DNA of 64,000 nt from Cricetomys ansorgei (GCA_026225945.1 JAMJFZ010004066.1:1835001-1899000); one strand, 5' to 3'. Shown: positions 1 through 28,599, counted from the stretch's first letter. The notes: generated by a model not told the origin, from the letters alone. Numbers and translations are program-made.

Positions 1-38
1 CCCGCGGCAGAGCGTGGTCAGCAGAGGCTCACTCGGCT

Positions 39-15459
<15,421 letters not shown>

Positions 15460-15481
15460 GATTCTTTCAGAGGTCAGAAAG

Positions 15482-16863
15482 CTATAGTGAGCAAAAGGAA
15501 AGAAATGTCACGCAACAAGTGTATAAGCTGTCAAAGGAACCCAAACTATTTGGAGATAAATACAGCAAATTAGAGAAGACTCAATCTCAATGAAAAAATT
15601 AACCATGTAGCCAGGCGGTGGTGGTGGTGCACATCTTTAATCCCAGCACTCGGGAGGCAGAGGCGGGTGTGTCTTTGTGAGTCTGAGGCCAGCCTGGTCT
15701 ACTGAGTGAGTTCCAGAATAGTCAGAGTTACAACAGAGAAACCCTATCTCAGAAGGAAGAAAAAAAAAAATCACACACATAACTAGGATCAGTACTGCAA
15801 CCACCAGTGTAGAATCTATTCTTGAGGGTTATTAACGGACTCTCAAATCCCAGGTTAAAAATTATGATGGAGTGGGATCTTCAGTTTCAAATTAGCTTTC
15901 CACACAGGACTTACTAATTCCAAGGAGTGAAACATGTCCTTATAATAAAGAAATCTGGTCATCACCTTGACCAAGTGATCAAACCTGTAACTACAAACAG
16001 GGGAAACAGAGCAATCTAACCCAGCAGAGCCCCTGAAGGGAGGGAACATGACCAGCACATAATCACTTGAAAACAATGATTTAATTTGCCATCCACACTA
16101 GGACACTTATAGGAACAAAATGGATAAACAAGACAGAAACGACTGGGAGTAGCTCAATGGGATGGTGCTTGCCTAGAATGTGGAAGGTCCTAGGTTCAAT
16201 CCCCAGTGAAGAAAGAAGGAAGAATGGGAACTGAAGAGATGGCTCAGCAGTTAGGCGTGCACACTGCTATTGCAGAGGACCTGAGTTAAGTCCCAGCACC
16301 CACCATGAGTGGGCTCACAACCACCTATAGCTCCAGCTCTGGGAGTTCTGATGTCCTCTTCTGGTTTCCACAGGTACCTGCACTCACAAGGACATACCCC
16401 CAGAGACATAAAATACAAATAATTTAAAAATAAAATAAATCTGACAACCTTTAATTCCAGCACTCAGAAGCAGAGGCAAGAGGAACTCTGGGAGTTCTGG
16501 GACAGCCTGAGCTACAGCGTTAGACTCTGCTTTAAAAGAAAGTCAGTCGGTCAGTATAACAAGAAATTACAGGGCCACCCTAGATAAACTTGGGAAACCA
16601 TCAACCCAGCTATGAAGCACACCTGCCAACATATTTACTCTAAATCCAACCAAGATCTGGATCTCATTTTCAGTTTACAGGAAATAAAGGGAAAATAGTT
16701 AAGCAACACCAAGAAATGAAGTCAAAACTAATTAGGTCTATGGATATGCTCAACGGTTAAAGCACTTGCTGTATAAGCCAGGTACCCTGAGCTCAGATCC
16801 CCAACCCTCAAGAAAGCTGGAAACAGAAGTGCATGCCTCTATGAACCCAGTGATCCTACAGGA
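15482..16863. repeat. Arpc1a intron 1, first part: B1, ID, B2, B2
   Basis: A plus B1 lies at about 15,610-15,765, a plus ID at about 16,140-16,215, a plus B2 at about 16,225-16,440, a plus B1-type fragment at about 16,450-16,540 and a degraded plus B2 at about 16,730-16,860. Confidence 0.65.
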
Positions 16864-17067
16864 CACTGGTTCTCAACCTTCCTAATGTTGTGACCCTTTA
16901 ATGCAGTTCCTCATGTTGTGGTAACCCCCAACCATAAAATTATTTTGTTGCTACTTAATGTTGCTACTTAATGACAGTAATTTTGCTACTGTTATGAATC
17001 GTGATGTAAATATCTGATATGCAGATGATATGCAAAGGGGTTGAGACCCACAGGTTGAGAACTGCTG
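16864..17067 (+). mobile_element. URR1-type hAT-Charlie DNA transposon (non-autonomous)
   Basis: The terminal inverted repeats are ggttctcaacc at the left end and ggttgagaac at the right end. The interior reads acccccaaccataaaattat and aatgtaaatatctgatatg, as in URR1. A second copy lies at 57,742-57,961. No clean 8-bp duplication remains around this copy. Confidence 0.85.
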
Positions 17068-18420
17068 CTGTAAGGCAATAGGCGATGGAGACAGGAGACT
17101 CTCCAGAGGGCAGGCTGGCTAGCCCAGGTTATACACTGGTATGCAACAGGAGGACCTCTGTTTCAAACAAGGTGGAAGGTGAGGACTGTCCAAAGGACTG
17201 TCCCAAGGCTGTCCTTTGACCTCTGGGCATGCTATGGCACTTTCCCGTGCATGCACACACATACAGACACATACATAGTTTCCATGAATGCACACACACG
17301 CACACAAATATATACTCACACACTCCCTCTCTGTCTTTCTCTAAATTGAAAATCGCAGAGATACCCTCTAGAGAACAACTTGTCTGGTCTATTTTAGAAG
17401 GCAATATGGACAGGTATGGGAGCAAACAGCTACAATCCCAGTACTTGGGAGGCAGAGGGAAGAATCTGTACTAGATTTCAAAAAGAGCTATGAAAATCAA
17501 ATTTCATAAAAGACAGTTGATTATAATTGGTATGTTTAAAAATAGCCATAAAGGACACGTGTTGTGTAACAAATTTGAATTTGAACTCAATTATTACATA
17601 ACAGCATGAAATTATTTTCATTTCCTAGCTATAATAATGGTATTGCCTTAGGTAAGAACAAGCCGTAGTTATTAGGAGATAAGGTGATGATGTGTTTGGG
17701 ATGAAATGTCCTTTCTTCTCACTATGTAGCCTTGGCTGGCCTGGAATTCACTATGTAGACCAGGCTGGCTTCAAATTCACAGAGCTCTACCTGCTTCTGC
17801 CTCCTAAATGTTGTCTTTTCAATTTACCATAGGGTCTTACTATGTAGCCCAGGCTGCCTTCCAATTAACAATCCTCCTGCCTTAGCTTCCTGGGTGCTGG
17901 ATTGCATGTATGTGCCACCTTCCCCAGTGGAAGAGCAAAAAATGAACGGGAGAGACACCAGAAAGCTGTGAGGCAAACAACAGGTAAATATCATCAGCCA
18001 AAATGAGTGCCTGTGGCACAGAGGGGAGGCACTGCCTAAGGAGCCTAAAGGTCGGGAAGTAAGTGCACTTTTAACTAAAGACCACCTGACATCCTCCTCG
18101 ACGGACACATACCACCTTAAGACGAATGTTATTCTGCTGGATGTGGTGATACACATCTGTAAAACCAACACTTTGGAGGTGGAGACAAAAGAATCAGGAA
18201 TCCAATGTTATCCTCAGCTACACAGTAAATACAAGGTCAGCCTGAGCTATGAGACTGTCTCAAAAAGCAGAAGGAGAGTAAGAGTGGAGTATTTGTTATT
18301 ACATTTTTCCTTTCACATGCTCTAGAAATAAAATGCAACTCATAAAGAGCCCTTAATTCCACTTTCATTTTAATTAATTAACTTACTTTTAAAAAAAAGG
18401 TTTAAAAACATAAACTTTCA
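17068..18420. repeat. Arpc1a intron 1: short CA runs and B1 remnants
   Basis: Short CA-rich runs occur at about 17,240-17,320. Two minus B1 elements lie at about 17,720-17,820 and 17,825-17,935, and a plus B1/B4-like element at about 18,135-18,270. Confidence 0.6.
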
Positions 18421-18720
18421 GCTGGGTATGGCCTTTGATCCTGGCACCAGGGAGGCAGAGGCAGTCGGATTTCTTCTTCCTTTTTAACTTTTTTTTTATT
18501 TATGTACATGAGCATTCTATCTGCGTGGACACCTGCACGCCAGAAGAGGGCATCAGACCCCACTGTAGATGGTTGTGAGCCACCATGGGGTTGCAGGGAA
18601 CTGAACTCAGGACCTCTGGAAGAGCAGCCACTGCTCTTAACCACTGAGCCATCTCCCCAGCCCCAGCAGTTGGATTTCTATGAGTTCCAGGCTAACCAAG
18701 GTTGCATACTAAGACCCTAA
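18421..18720. repeat. B2 SINE inserted inside a B1 SINE
   Basis: A plus B1 starts at about 18,421 and stops at gcagtcggatttct (about 18,459-18,472). A complete minus B2 follows to about 18,664. The B1 then resumes with gcagttggatttct (about 18,666-18,679). The repeated 14-bp block with one mismatch is the target duplication of the B2 insertion, so the B2 is the younger element. Confidence 0.85.
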
Positions 18721-21224
18721 CTATAAATAAAGAAACAAACCTTCAAGATGGACACAATGGCATGTGTCTGTAATCTCAGCACTCAGGAGACAGAGGCAGG
18801 AGGCTCACGACTCATTCCAGGCCACAGTTACACAGTGAAACCATGTCTTAGAAAAAACAGCCAAGGCCTAATAAGATGGCTCGGTGGGTAATAGTGCTTG
18901 GTGCCAAGTCTAATGGCCTGAGTTCGGTGCCTAGAGCCCTGTGGGAGAGTAGAACCAAGTTGTCCTCTGCCTTTCACATGTGCACCACAGCACATGTGCA
19001 CCCACACTCACACATAAATAAATAAATGTGTGTGCAAACAAAAAAACTTCCAGATGCACACTGCATGAAGTCTCTCCTTGTTTCTGATATCTGATGTGCT
19101 TGCACTAATTTTGTCACACATTCAACTCAAAATAACATCTTGTGTGGACAGGAGAGAAAGTCCAGTGGTTAAGAGCACTTGCTGCTCTTTCAGAGGACCA
19201 GAGTTCAGTTCCCAGCACCCGTGTCAGGCAGGTTACAACTCCATGGAACTCCAGATCCACGGGATCTTACACCTCTTTTGGCCCCTGCAGGCACCCACAC
19301 ACGTACAGAAACACCACACGCACACACACACACACACAGATGAAAGTAAGTATTTATAAAAATGTCCTGTTACAAGTATTTCGAACTGTAAGAAAACCCA
19401 AATCTGGTAAGTTCACTTGTAAACTGAACAAAATTGGTTTAAAAGCAATAACCTGGATATATACCTACTTCATGAGTAGCTGAAACTGTACAAGTGCAGA
19501 TAAAGGCTTTCTCGTTCTCCCATTCAGTTTTCTAAGCATACAGAAAAGTTTCCTAAACAGGTGAACATGTTGAATTACTTCTACAACTGCATTTCTGATT
19601 TTGTTACATTATATAATACAATACAATACAATCTCTATAATCAAATATACATTCAGACATGTCCTTCCTTTATAATCACGTGGCTATTTCAGGCCCAAAT
19701 TTTGTACCAAGTAAAATAAACCTTCATTCATATGGTGACAATTTTAATCTCTAAACTGCGGGTGATTTTTAAGCAACAGCTAAATATCTTAACAAAAAAA
19801 ATTTAACAAGGCTGAAGAGAAAAGGGGACATCATAGGTGATGACATGAACTTTCACAGTTTGTTCTGGGCACTCAGGAAGCAGAGGCAGAAGGATGTCTG
19901 TGAGTTTCATGCCAACCAGGACTATACAGTAAGACCCTGTCTCAAACAAACCAAACCAAACAAACACAAACCAGGCCTCCATTGTCTCTGGCCAGCACTG
20001 AGGGATGAAAAGCACTGAAGGGATAGGATGCCTCCATGGGCTCCCACTCTCTTAATTATCACTTACTATTACAGTCTTTTCTTCCTGTGGTCCTGGTGAT
20101 CTGACCTATGCACTGTGCACGCCAGGCACATGCTCTACCAACTCAGCTACATTCCTAGCTGCAAGTGGAGCCATTTTACTGTAATGTAGCCAAAGGAGAC
20201 ATGAGTTTGAATCTCGGCTTTCACGTATATAATGAGGTGCTGGGTGGTCACTCTTCATTTCATCTATAATGTAGGTCTCCAAGTGACATCACAAGAACAC
20301 CATTAGGAGGATTAAATGAAATAATACACAAAAGCCTGTCAACCAACACCAGCCCCAAACTGATCTCAGTAAGTTACTTCTCTTGTCTCTTTGGTTGTAA
20401 GCCTAGACTTGAATGGTGAAGCCATCTCTCTAGCCCAGTAAATTAGTTTTCTTCCTTCCTCCGACACAAAGCTTTGGACCAGCCCTAGAAGGATCCTTTG
20501 AACTTGGAAATGTTGACAGAAACATCGACATATATTGGTTTCTTGGCCCCACTCCACTGGAACTTGACAAATTATGTAAGCTGGAATTTCTGTTCCCTGC
20601 TAGGGTCAATTTCAAGTCTGTGATTCATCTAGTTTCTAATCGCTCTCAGTACCCAACCCAGCAATGCCAGGTACTCCAACGGGGTCACCACACCCTGCCA
20701 ATGTTCAGACAGGCTTCATTCCAAAACCTGGCTTCATCAGACCATCTCACACTTCCGGTACAGGATTTGTTTTAACGTAACACTAGATACTTAGATCAAA
20801 ATACTGTCACCCTTCCTCCAAAGGAGTCTGCAATTTCCAAAAAGATCCCCCAACTGTGAACATAAGATAAAATGGAGAAGGTCCCCAGATACTCTGTGGT
20901 GGGAAGCAGTCAGCGAAACTCTCTCAACAGGGCAAACATCTCAAACTGAAAACTTCTAGAGACCTGAAATCATAAGGCCTACATGAAACCAAAAGGATAA
21001 AAGAGGGTGCAAAAACCAGGTTATTTCAGTAAACTGGAGCCTCCTACACCACAGCATGACAACAGATGGCTTGATAATCAGAGATTCTAAGCTACAATTT
21101 ATTAAGTGTCCCTCCCATGTTCCCAACAGTGTTAAGTATTTGAATGGGGCCAGAAACATATCCTCAAGTCTGAGAGAAGGGAGAAGAAACGAAAGGAAGA
21201 CAGCTAAGCATAGAATGTCTCAGA
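18721..21224. repeat. Arpc1a intron 1, last part: SINEs then unassigned sequence
   Basis: A plus B1 lies at about 18,745-18,855, plus B2 elements at about 18,865-19,030 and 19,140-19,315, a CA run at 19,316-19,340 and a plus B1 at about 19,870-19,970. From about 20,170 to 21,224 I see no recognised element. Confidence 0.6.
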
Positions 21225-21470
21225 AGTGTTAATAATGGCTATTATTTATTTTCATATTATTTGAACAGCTACTCAGGGCCAGGAATTACTGTAAGCAACT
21301 TAAGCAAATGAACTCACATGAGCCTCATAAAATCAGGTAAACGAAGAATCTTCTTACTGCAGCTGGGGAAACCGAGGCACCAAGAAGCATCCTTCCCAGG
21401 GTCACCCGACAAAGTGGCAGAGTCAAATGGGAACTTTGGTGGTCCCACAAAAAGGACTGTGCAGTGAATA
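21225..21470 (+). repeat. Ancient MIR SINE
   Basis: The blocks aactcacatgagcctcataa, ggggaaaccgaggcac and aaagtggcagagtcaaatgg follow each other in MIR order. MIR predates the rodents, so this segment is old ancestral sequence. Confidence 0.8.
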
Positions 21471-21839
21471 GGAGCGCAAAGAAGGGTGTGACTTTAACTG
21501 GGGGGTGGGGAGGCTAGAGCAGAGGAATCTTAAGGTTACTTCAAAGATGGGTTTTCTATTGTTGGGGAGGGTCCCCAATAACTGATGCATCACAGGCTGC
21601 TCTGGGCAACATCTTAGACGTAGAAGAGAGAAACAGATACTCATGATAAGCCATCGAGGGAGATCAGCTCGTCTAAACCAACTTTACAGATTGTGATTAA
21701 AGCTCACACACAGTAGGGGTGCAAATGGCACCGTGAGGGTGTCGGAGGCCAAGCTGTCCATTCTCTCACCCGAGGTGGAGGGCAGCTGGAAAGTGCTCAG
21801 AAACGTTCGATCTATGTGTGGGGGACTGAGGGGTCACCA

Positions 21840-22190
21840 CGAAGAGCGGCGATCCGGGCCCTTTCAGCTCGAAACCCCCCGCCTAGGCGCCCCGGGCCCG
21901 CCGCCCCCGCGTCCCGTAGAAGATGCAAGAAATGGAGGCGACCCGGGCCGGACGCTCCGCCCTGAGGCCCCTTACCTGGGGTCGGGACGGTCCGGAGGGC
22001 CGGAGCGGACGATTCGCGGACTCTGGTCAGTCGACGCGAACAGGCTCCGGCGGGCGCGGGCGGAGGAGGGAGGCCCAGAGGGAGCGGCTGACAGATCCCG
22101 GAAGTGGCCACGGCGCCTGTGCAGCAAGGCCGCGCAGGCGCAGAACTCAGCGCGCGTTGGGAGGCTGTGTCTGAACAGCTGTGTTCTCTC
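21840..22190 (-). promoter_or_regulatory. CpG-rich promoter of Arpc1a with ETS-like and NRF1-like sites
   Basis: CpG dinucleotides are dense from about 21,840 to 22,165 and scarce on both sides. An ETS-type CCGGAAGTG lies near 22,097, and a GCGCAGGCGC resembling an NRF1 site lies near 22,132. No TATA box is seen in the expected place. This is the usual layout of a broadly expressed housekeeping promoter, fitting a general actin regulator. The motif assignments are by eye. Confidence 0.8.
21976..22165 (-). other. Arpc1a: Arpc1a non-coding exon 1 (5' UTR), upstream edge approximate
   Basis: A clear donor, CCCCAG followed by gtaaggggcc, reads leftwards at 21,975-21,971 inside a GC-rich segment. 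No ATG-started ARPC1A frame is needed here, because coding begins 6.5 kb downstream at 15,459. The transcription start cannot be seen directly; the upper bound is set by the edge of the CpG-rich stretch. Confidence 0.7.
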
Positions 22191-24399
22191 CCGTGAGGCG
22201 GCCACATGACAGATCGAAGGTGTGCTTGTGGAACAGGGTGGGCGTCCTACTCCTTTCTTTAAGGGAAGGGGGAATAGATATATATGTACACATACATACA
22301 TATTCATGTGTGTGTATACATGTTTGTATTTATGTGTGTATATATACTGTGACCCAGCTATGGAGTGTTGGCCGCTTCTCAAGTTCTTTTTGCTATAAAT
22401 TATTGAGAATTAGGGTCTTTCAGGCCTCGTGGGTCTGGAGAGCAATTCAAAGTTGTAAAAAATATTTTAATTATGCGGATGTCTGTGTTGAGAGGTCAAC
22501 AGATCCTCTTGGAGCTGGAGTTGTAAGCTGCCCCATGTGGGTGCCGGGAACTGAATGAACTCAGGTCCCTGGCAAGAAAGTACAGTCTTTTAAGCGGAGC
22601 CACCTCTCCAGCCCCTACAACTAAGTTTGTATTCCTTCATGGAGGCTGAGAAGCTGGGTCAAAACTGGTAGACCACTTTCTTCCTGGAGTGCTCCTTCTG
22701 CCGTGTATCCTTCTGTAGAAAGTCTCACGTCTACCCGAGTCTCCTTGACCATTCCTGAGTCAGGATCACTTGTTCCTGCGCCCAAGATGACGCCACAAAA
22801 AGGAACAGTGGGAATATGAGAAATGTTTGCTTACTGTGTAGATGCAACTCTCTAAGAACTGCCCTGAACCCCACATCCAGTCTGACTGCTGTCTCTCTGT
22901 CCTGGTAGAAATTCTGAGGCAAGCAGTACCCAGCTCCCACTACAGGTGGGCAACCCAGCCTTCCTCTTGTTCTCTTATGGTGGTTTATATATTTGACCCA
23001 GTGGACAGTAAACACTACCTTAAAGGAAATAAGTAAACAGTTTATTCTGAGCCAAATGTAAATGAGCATTGCCTAGTAATGCTCAGATTCATGACCCCAA
23101 ATGCACATTCCACCTCGAAACCAGTTGCATTATGTTTTTTTAAAATTATCATCAGAATGTTTGCATGATGTGTGTGTGGGGGGTAGCACTCATCTGGAAC
23201 TCAGAGGACAACTTTGTGGAGCGAGATTTCTGCTTTCCTCTTTACACGGGTTCCAGGGATCAAAATCATATGGTCAGGCTTGCTCAGCAAGTGTTTTACC
23301 CACCGAGCCATCATGGTGTCCTTTTGTGAACGTTTATAGTTGCAGACAAGGGAAAGCCATAAATCAATACATTTATCTACATTGTTGGGAACATCAGGTA
23401 GGAGGGCAATAACAAGAAGTCTCGGTCTCTTCCATAGGTATGTTAGGGTATGCTTAGCTTTGGGGTTGGTGAAGGCTAGAGGTCTGTTGAACATAGTGAT
23501 GCACTGTAAGGGGTTTACACAACACTCCTGAGAATCTTAAGCTGAGTATAAAAATAAAGATCGTGTCTGGGGATGTAGCTCAGCTGACATAGTATGCACG
23601 GAATCCTGGGCTAGATCCCCAGCCCTGCATAAACCCAATGTGACACCACATGCCTGTAATCTCAGCACTACAGAGGAGAAGGTGGGAAGATCAAAGGCAG
23701 CCTAGGCTCCATAAGGGGTTCAAGGGCAGCCTAGACTACATGAGCTCCTGGTCTCGCAAGTGAAGATTTAAAAAAGCTAAGGCAAATAGATGAAGGCCCA
23801 GGATACCTCTAGATACTTTTGTCTTGGAACCTATAAAATTTGATCTCTCCTCACTGTGTCCTAGTCAAGCAACGTCAATCGGTCTGCAGGGCTTTTAATA
23901 TAGACAGAACTTCAGGGAATTTCAGTTCACAAGCCGGTGATTGTAAGGTGCTGTCTGCAGAGGTGAACTTGCAAAACTCCCGATGTCACACCCATGCTGT
24001 ATTCTTAGTGGCTCAATAGTCTAGTTGTTCACGGAGCCCTGATGACTTAGAAGTCCTTGCTTTCAATTTGTTCCACAGCTACAGGTTCTGTCATGGAGGA
24101 GCAAAAGGGGATGGAGTGGAGTGAGAAGATAATTGTAAATTAAACATCCCTCCTAAGAGACAACTTGACAAAGGAACAACATTCATGGGAAATGAGGATT
24201 CCTTAATTATCTCTAGGTTAAGCGAGCCAGTCCCTGAGAGCATACAGTTGGTACCCAGAGCCCAAAACAAACAAAAAACTCAGTTGGGTTTTATTTAGAC
24301 TCCAGCTCTTTACAAAGGACAGGTTCTTCTTCAAAGATGTTTAGTCTGGATAGATAAACATATACTGTCTATGATAAATGACAAGACGTACCTACCTAT
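22191..24399. repeat. Intergenic: B2/B3, ID-B1 composite and unassigned sequence
   Basis: A short alternating pyrimidine/purine tract lies at about 22,275-22,350, a minus B2 at about 22,480-22,615, a minus B3-type at about 23,140-23,310 and an ID plus B1 composite at about 23,565-23,780. 22,620-23,130 and 23,780-24,399 contain nothing I recognise. Confidence 0.6.
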
Positions 24400-27300
24400 G
24401 TTGGTTTGCTACTTTCTCTTTGTTGTGACAAAATCTATGACAAAGGCCATGTAAGGAAGGAAGGGTTTATTTTGGCTTGTGGTTTGAAGGGATGCAGGCC
24501 CTCACTGCAGGGAAGACATGGCAGAAGGAACTGGAGGCTACTGGCTACAGGCATGTGCCCCTGCATCCGGTCCACAGTCTGGAAGCAGGGAGGTGATGGA
24601 TGGTGCTTGACCGACTTTCTCCTTTTTATTCAATCCAGAACCCCAGCCATGGGATGGTGCCGCCACATTCAGGATGGATCTTCCCCACTCATTTAAGCCT
24701 TTCTGTAAGTGCTTTCAGACATGTTGCAGATATGTGTCTTCTGGGTGATTCTAAATCCAGTCAAGTCAACAAAACCAAACATCACAGCACTAGTAAAATA
24801 GCCATTTAGTAGATAAATTGATTCCTTTTTTTTCTTGAAGACAGAATTTCACTTCGTATACCTGGTTAGCCTGGAACTTGCAATGTAACCCAGTCTGACC
24901 TAGAATTCACAGAGATTTACCTGCTTCTGCTTTCCAAGTGCTAGAATTAAAGGTGTGTGCCACCACAGCCAGCTTCAGTTCCATCCTTTGAGTCACTGTT
25001 CAGTGTGTTAGCCTAAATAAAGCCCACAAGTTTTGTGTTTTATGGGGGTATTTGAGGCAGTTGAATTCTTAGTTTTACACAAGACTCTTTCAGTCAAGCT
25101 GCCTTATTCTATTATTGAGACTTGAAAATTTTTTTTTTATTTATGAGTGTTCTGCATATACACTGCATGCCAGAAGAAGGCATATGATCTCATTATAGAT
25201 GGCAACCATGTGGCTGCTGGGAATTGAACTCAGGACCTCTGGAAGAACAGCCAGTGCTCTTAACTGCTAAACTATCTCTCTACCCCAAGACTTGAAATTT
25301 TTGATACAAGGTAGGAAGCAAGAATGGCCTCCTGGTCTGCTCTCTCCCAATATACTATCGTGACCTGGTATAACCAGTGGAATGCCAAGGAGAGTGAGTA
25401 TTGAGTTAGTCAATGCTTGCTCTTTAGACTCGTGTAATGACACTGATTTAGTATCCAAAATGAGAAGTCTGCCTTTAAAAAAAATGAGCTATCAAGGTAG
25501 ATGGTGCATTAGCTTCCCATCACTATAATAAAATACCTAAGATCAGTAACTTATAACGGGGAAAGTTTGGGCTGCAGACATGGCTCAGTATCTAAAGCAC
25601 CTGCCATACAACTGTGAGGACTGGAGTTCAGATCCTCAGAACCCACGTAAAGCTGACGCAGCAACACACGTCTGTATCCTAGGGTGCCTGTGGCTGGATG
25701 GGAGAGGGATAGAGGAAAATCTTAGGAAGCTCACAGGCCAGCTAGCCTGGTGTGCACAGGTATGAACAAGAGACCCTGCCTCCGACAAGGCGTAAGACAA
25801 GGACTAACACCTGGGATTGACCTCTGACTTCCACATGCTTACCATCGCACCTATGCACCAACACTCACTTACATGAACTCATATACTCATGCACACGATA
25901 TACACATACATCATACACATTGCACGCCATACAAGATTGGGCAGGCCCATTGCTTGGGTCTGTGGTGGATGTGCTGGATGATAATGACAGGGGGCATGTG
26001 GCATGCAAAGTGCTTGCCTCAAGGCTAGGAATCAAAAATAAAAATATAGAATAGACCAAGGCACCATGATCCTCTTCAAAGTTGTGACCCTATTAAGTTC
26101 TGCCTGCTGAGGGTCCCCTACTTTGCTTTTGTGCTACCTTGGGGACCAAGATTTCAACAGATGGGCCTTATGGGGATAGTCAACATCCTACCTATAGCAT
26201 TGATGCTTAGAAATAAAGACTACTAGGGCCAGAGAGACGGCCTAGTGATTAAGAGATGTACTGCTCTACTAGAGAAACCTGAGTTCAATTCCCGACACCC
26301 ATGTCAGAAAGTTTACAAACGCCTGTAATTCCAGCTCCAGGGTATCTGTCACCCTCTCCTGGTTCCCATTGGCACCATCCACCCTCTTGCCATACACACA
26401 GAAGTAAAAAATAAATCTTTCAAAAAAAAAAAAAAGAAATACAGAATGTTAGTTTTATATCTGTTGCTGTGATAAAACACCCTGACCAAAAGCAACTTAA
26501 AGGAAAAAGGATTTATTTGGCTTACAATTCCAGGTTACAGTCCTCCATTATTCTGAGAGAGTCAAGGCAAGAACTCAAAGCATGATGTCCACTGTCAAGA
26601 ATAGACAGAATAAATGTCTGAATCCTTTGCTTGCTTCTCTCTTACATTGCTCAGGATCCCCTGCCTAGGGAATAGTAATGCCCTCAAGAGGCCAGATCTT
26701 CCTAATCAATTAACAATCAAGACAATCCCCCATAGACATACCTACAAGCCAACCTGATCTAGACAGTTTCTTCACTGAAGCTCTCTTCTCAAGTAATTCT
26801 TGAGTTTTAGTAAACTGACAATAACTAACAATCATAACTCCTAACCCACCAACTTTGATAGCTTAGCAGGGCAGTAGTATTCTATATAGTATTATTGGCA
26901 TACCTTTGTGATCCTGTGGCTGATGGAAAGCTGCAGCTCACTACCATGGCCAGTATCACAAGAAAAGGCCCAAATTCATATTGCTAACCTTGGAAAAATG
27001 CAAAATTCAGGAACTGAAGAGTAGTTGCTACTAAACGTGTATCATTTTCACACCAGCATAAAATTGAAAAATCAGAAGTTGAACTACTATGAGATGGGTT
27101 CTGTCTGTATTTTTCCCATCCAAGGGTCAACCAAGCCTAACCCTATTTGGCTTATAAGATCAGACTGGCATATTCAGGTGGTGTTTCTTGTTTTGCCACA
27201 GATAGATATTTTATGTGTCAGCTTGACTAGGTTACAGAGTACCTAAATATTTGGTCAAACATTATTCTGGTTGTTTCTGTGAGGCTGGTTTAAATTATAT

Positions 27301-28024
27301 TGATATTTAAACCTGTATGCTAAAACAAATGATTGCCTACTCAGATTGGATTGGGTCCATATACAAACAGTTGAAGATTGACTGGACCTGATAGCTTATG
27401 CCTATAATCCCAGCACTTGGGAGGCTGAGGCAGGAGGATTACCAAGAGTTCAAATGCATAGTTCAGTGGTAGAGGACCTACCTAGAATTCCCTAATGAGG
27501 GACTGGGGTGTGGCTCAGTGGTAGAACACCTGCCTAGAACCCCCAGTGAGGGACTGGGGTGTGGCTCAATAGTAGAACACCTGCCTAGAATCCCTCAGTG
27601 AGGGGCTGGGGACATGGCTCATTGGTAGAGTGCTTTTTTGGCATGTACAAGGCTCTGGATTCCATTCCTAGCACCAACAAAGAGAAATCTAGGGAAAGCA
27701 ATTAAGAATTATCAAGATTCCCATTCTTTGGGGGTCCTGGATTTAAGTATTTGTGCTCCTGAGATGCTGTTAAAAGTACCGATTTGGCTGTCAACTTCCT
27801 GGAATCAGAAAACCAGTTGTGGTATTGTGCTTCTGTAGCCCCAGCTACTCCAAAGCCTGGAATTTGAGACTAGCCTGGGCTACAGAGCAAGAATTTATTT
27901 CAAGGGAGGTAAAAATGGTTCCACAGATGGGGCTTACTCTCTTATGTGGTCTTTGTTGTTGGGATTTGACACGGTAGGTTTTACTAGCTTGTTAGTTCTA
28001 TCTCATCTTTGAACAGATATTTTG
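24400..28024. repeat. Intergenic: LTR-like dispersed repeat, SINEs and tandem ID units
   Basis: Minus copies of an LTR-like rodent repeat lie at about 24,400-24,760 and 26,455-26,860, recognised by the block gtgataaaacaccctgacca. A minus B1 lies at about 24,830-24,975, a minus B2 at about 25,130-25,280, and plus B2 elements at about 25,570-25,900 and 26,228-26,430. B1 pieces lie at about 27,370-27,455 and 27,820-27,910. 26,880-27,360 is unassigned. Confidence 0.65.
27455..27650 (+). repeat. Tandem array of four ID-derived units, about 51 bp each
   Basis: The unit ggactggggtgtggctcag followed by tggtagaacacctgcctaga recurs four times in head-to-tail order with a period of about 51-52 bp. The first unit is partial, and the last passes into a normal ID body with ggcatgtacaagg. 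The unit is the tRNA-Ala-like promoter part of the rodent ID SINE. Confidence 0.85.
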
Positions 28025-28470
28025 CATATTTTGTCTACTTTTCTAAAAATCATTGTGCTGGATGGTCTTGTGTCAACTTGACACAAGCTAGAGTTATCTG
28101 AGAGGAAGGGACCTCAATTGAGAAAGCGTCTCTATAAGATCCAGCTCTAAGGCATTTTTCTTAGTGATGGATGGGGAAAGGCTGGGCCTATTGTGGGTGG
28201 TGCCATCTCTGGGCTGGTGGTCCTGGGTCCTATAAGAAAGCAGGCTGAGCAAGCCATGGGAAGCAAGCCAGTAAGCTGCACCCCACCACGGCCTCTGCAT
28301 CAGCTCCTATCTCCAGGTTCCTGCCCTGTTTTAGTTCCTATCCTGACTTCCTTTGATGATGAACAGTGATGAGGAAGTATAACCAAATAAACTCTTTCCT
28401 CCTCAACTTGCTTTTTAGTCATGGTGTTTTGTAGAAGCAGTAGAAACACCAAGATGATCGTGAATGGGAG
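28025..28470 (+). mobile_element. LTR-like dispersed rodent repeat, near-complete copy
   Basis: It runs from tgtcaacttgacacaagcta through ggtggtgccatctctgggct to ccaaataaactctttcctcc. The order CTATAAG then AATAAA suggests LTR-type control signals. Other copies lie near 41,080 and 47,440 on plus, and near 24,400, 26,455, 29,890, 30,655 and 31,555 on minus. I do not assign a family name. Confidence 0.75.
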
Positions 28471-28599
28471 GTTGTATGTCATCTCCTTGGCGTTTAGACT
28501 ATAAGCGTTCCACCATGCATGTGCAACTGTATCTTGGGCGTATAGTATATTATTAACTTTATCATACATGATGGTTACAGGATAGCGGGAATCTATTTA

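Noticed and set aside
21733..22209. 158- and 131-codon frames across the CpG island.
   Set aside because: They are open by GC bias. The segment is the promoter and non-coding first exon of Arpc1a.
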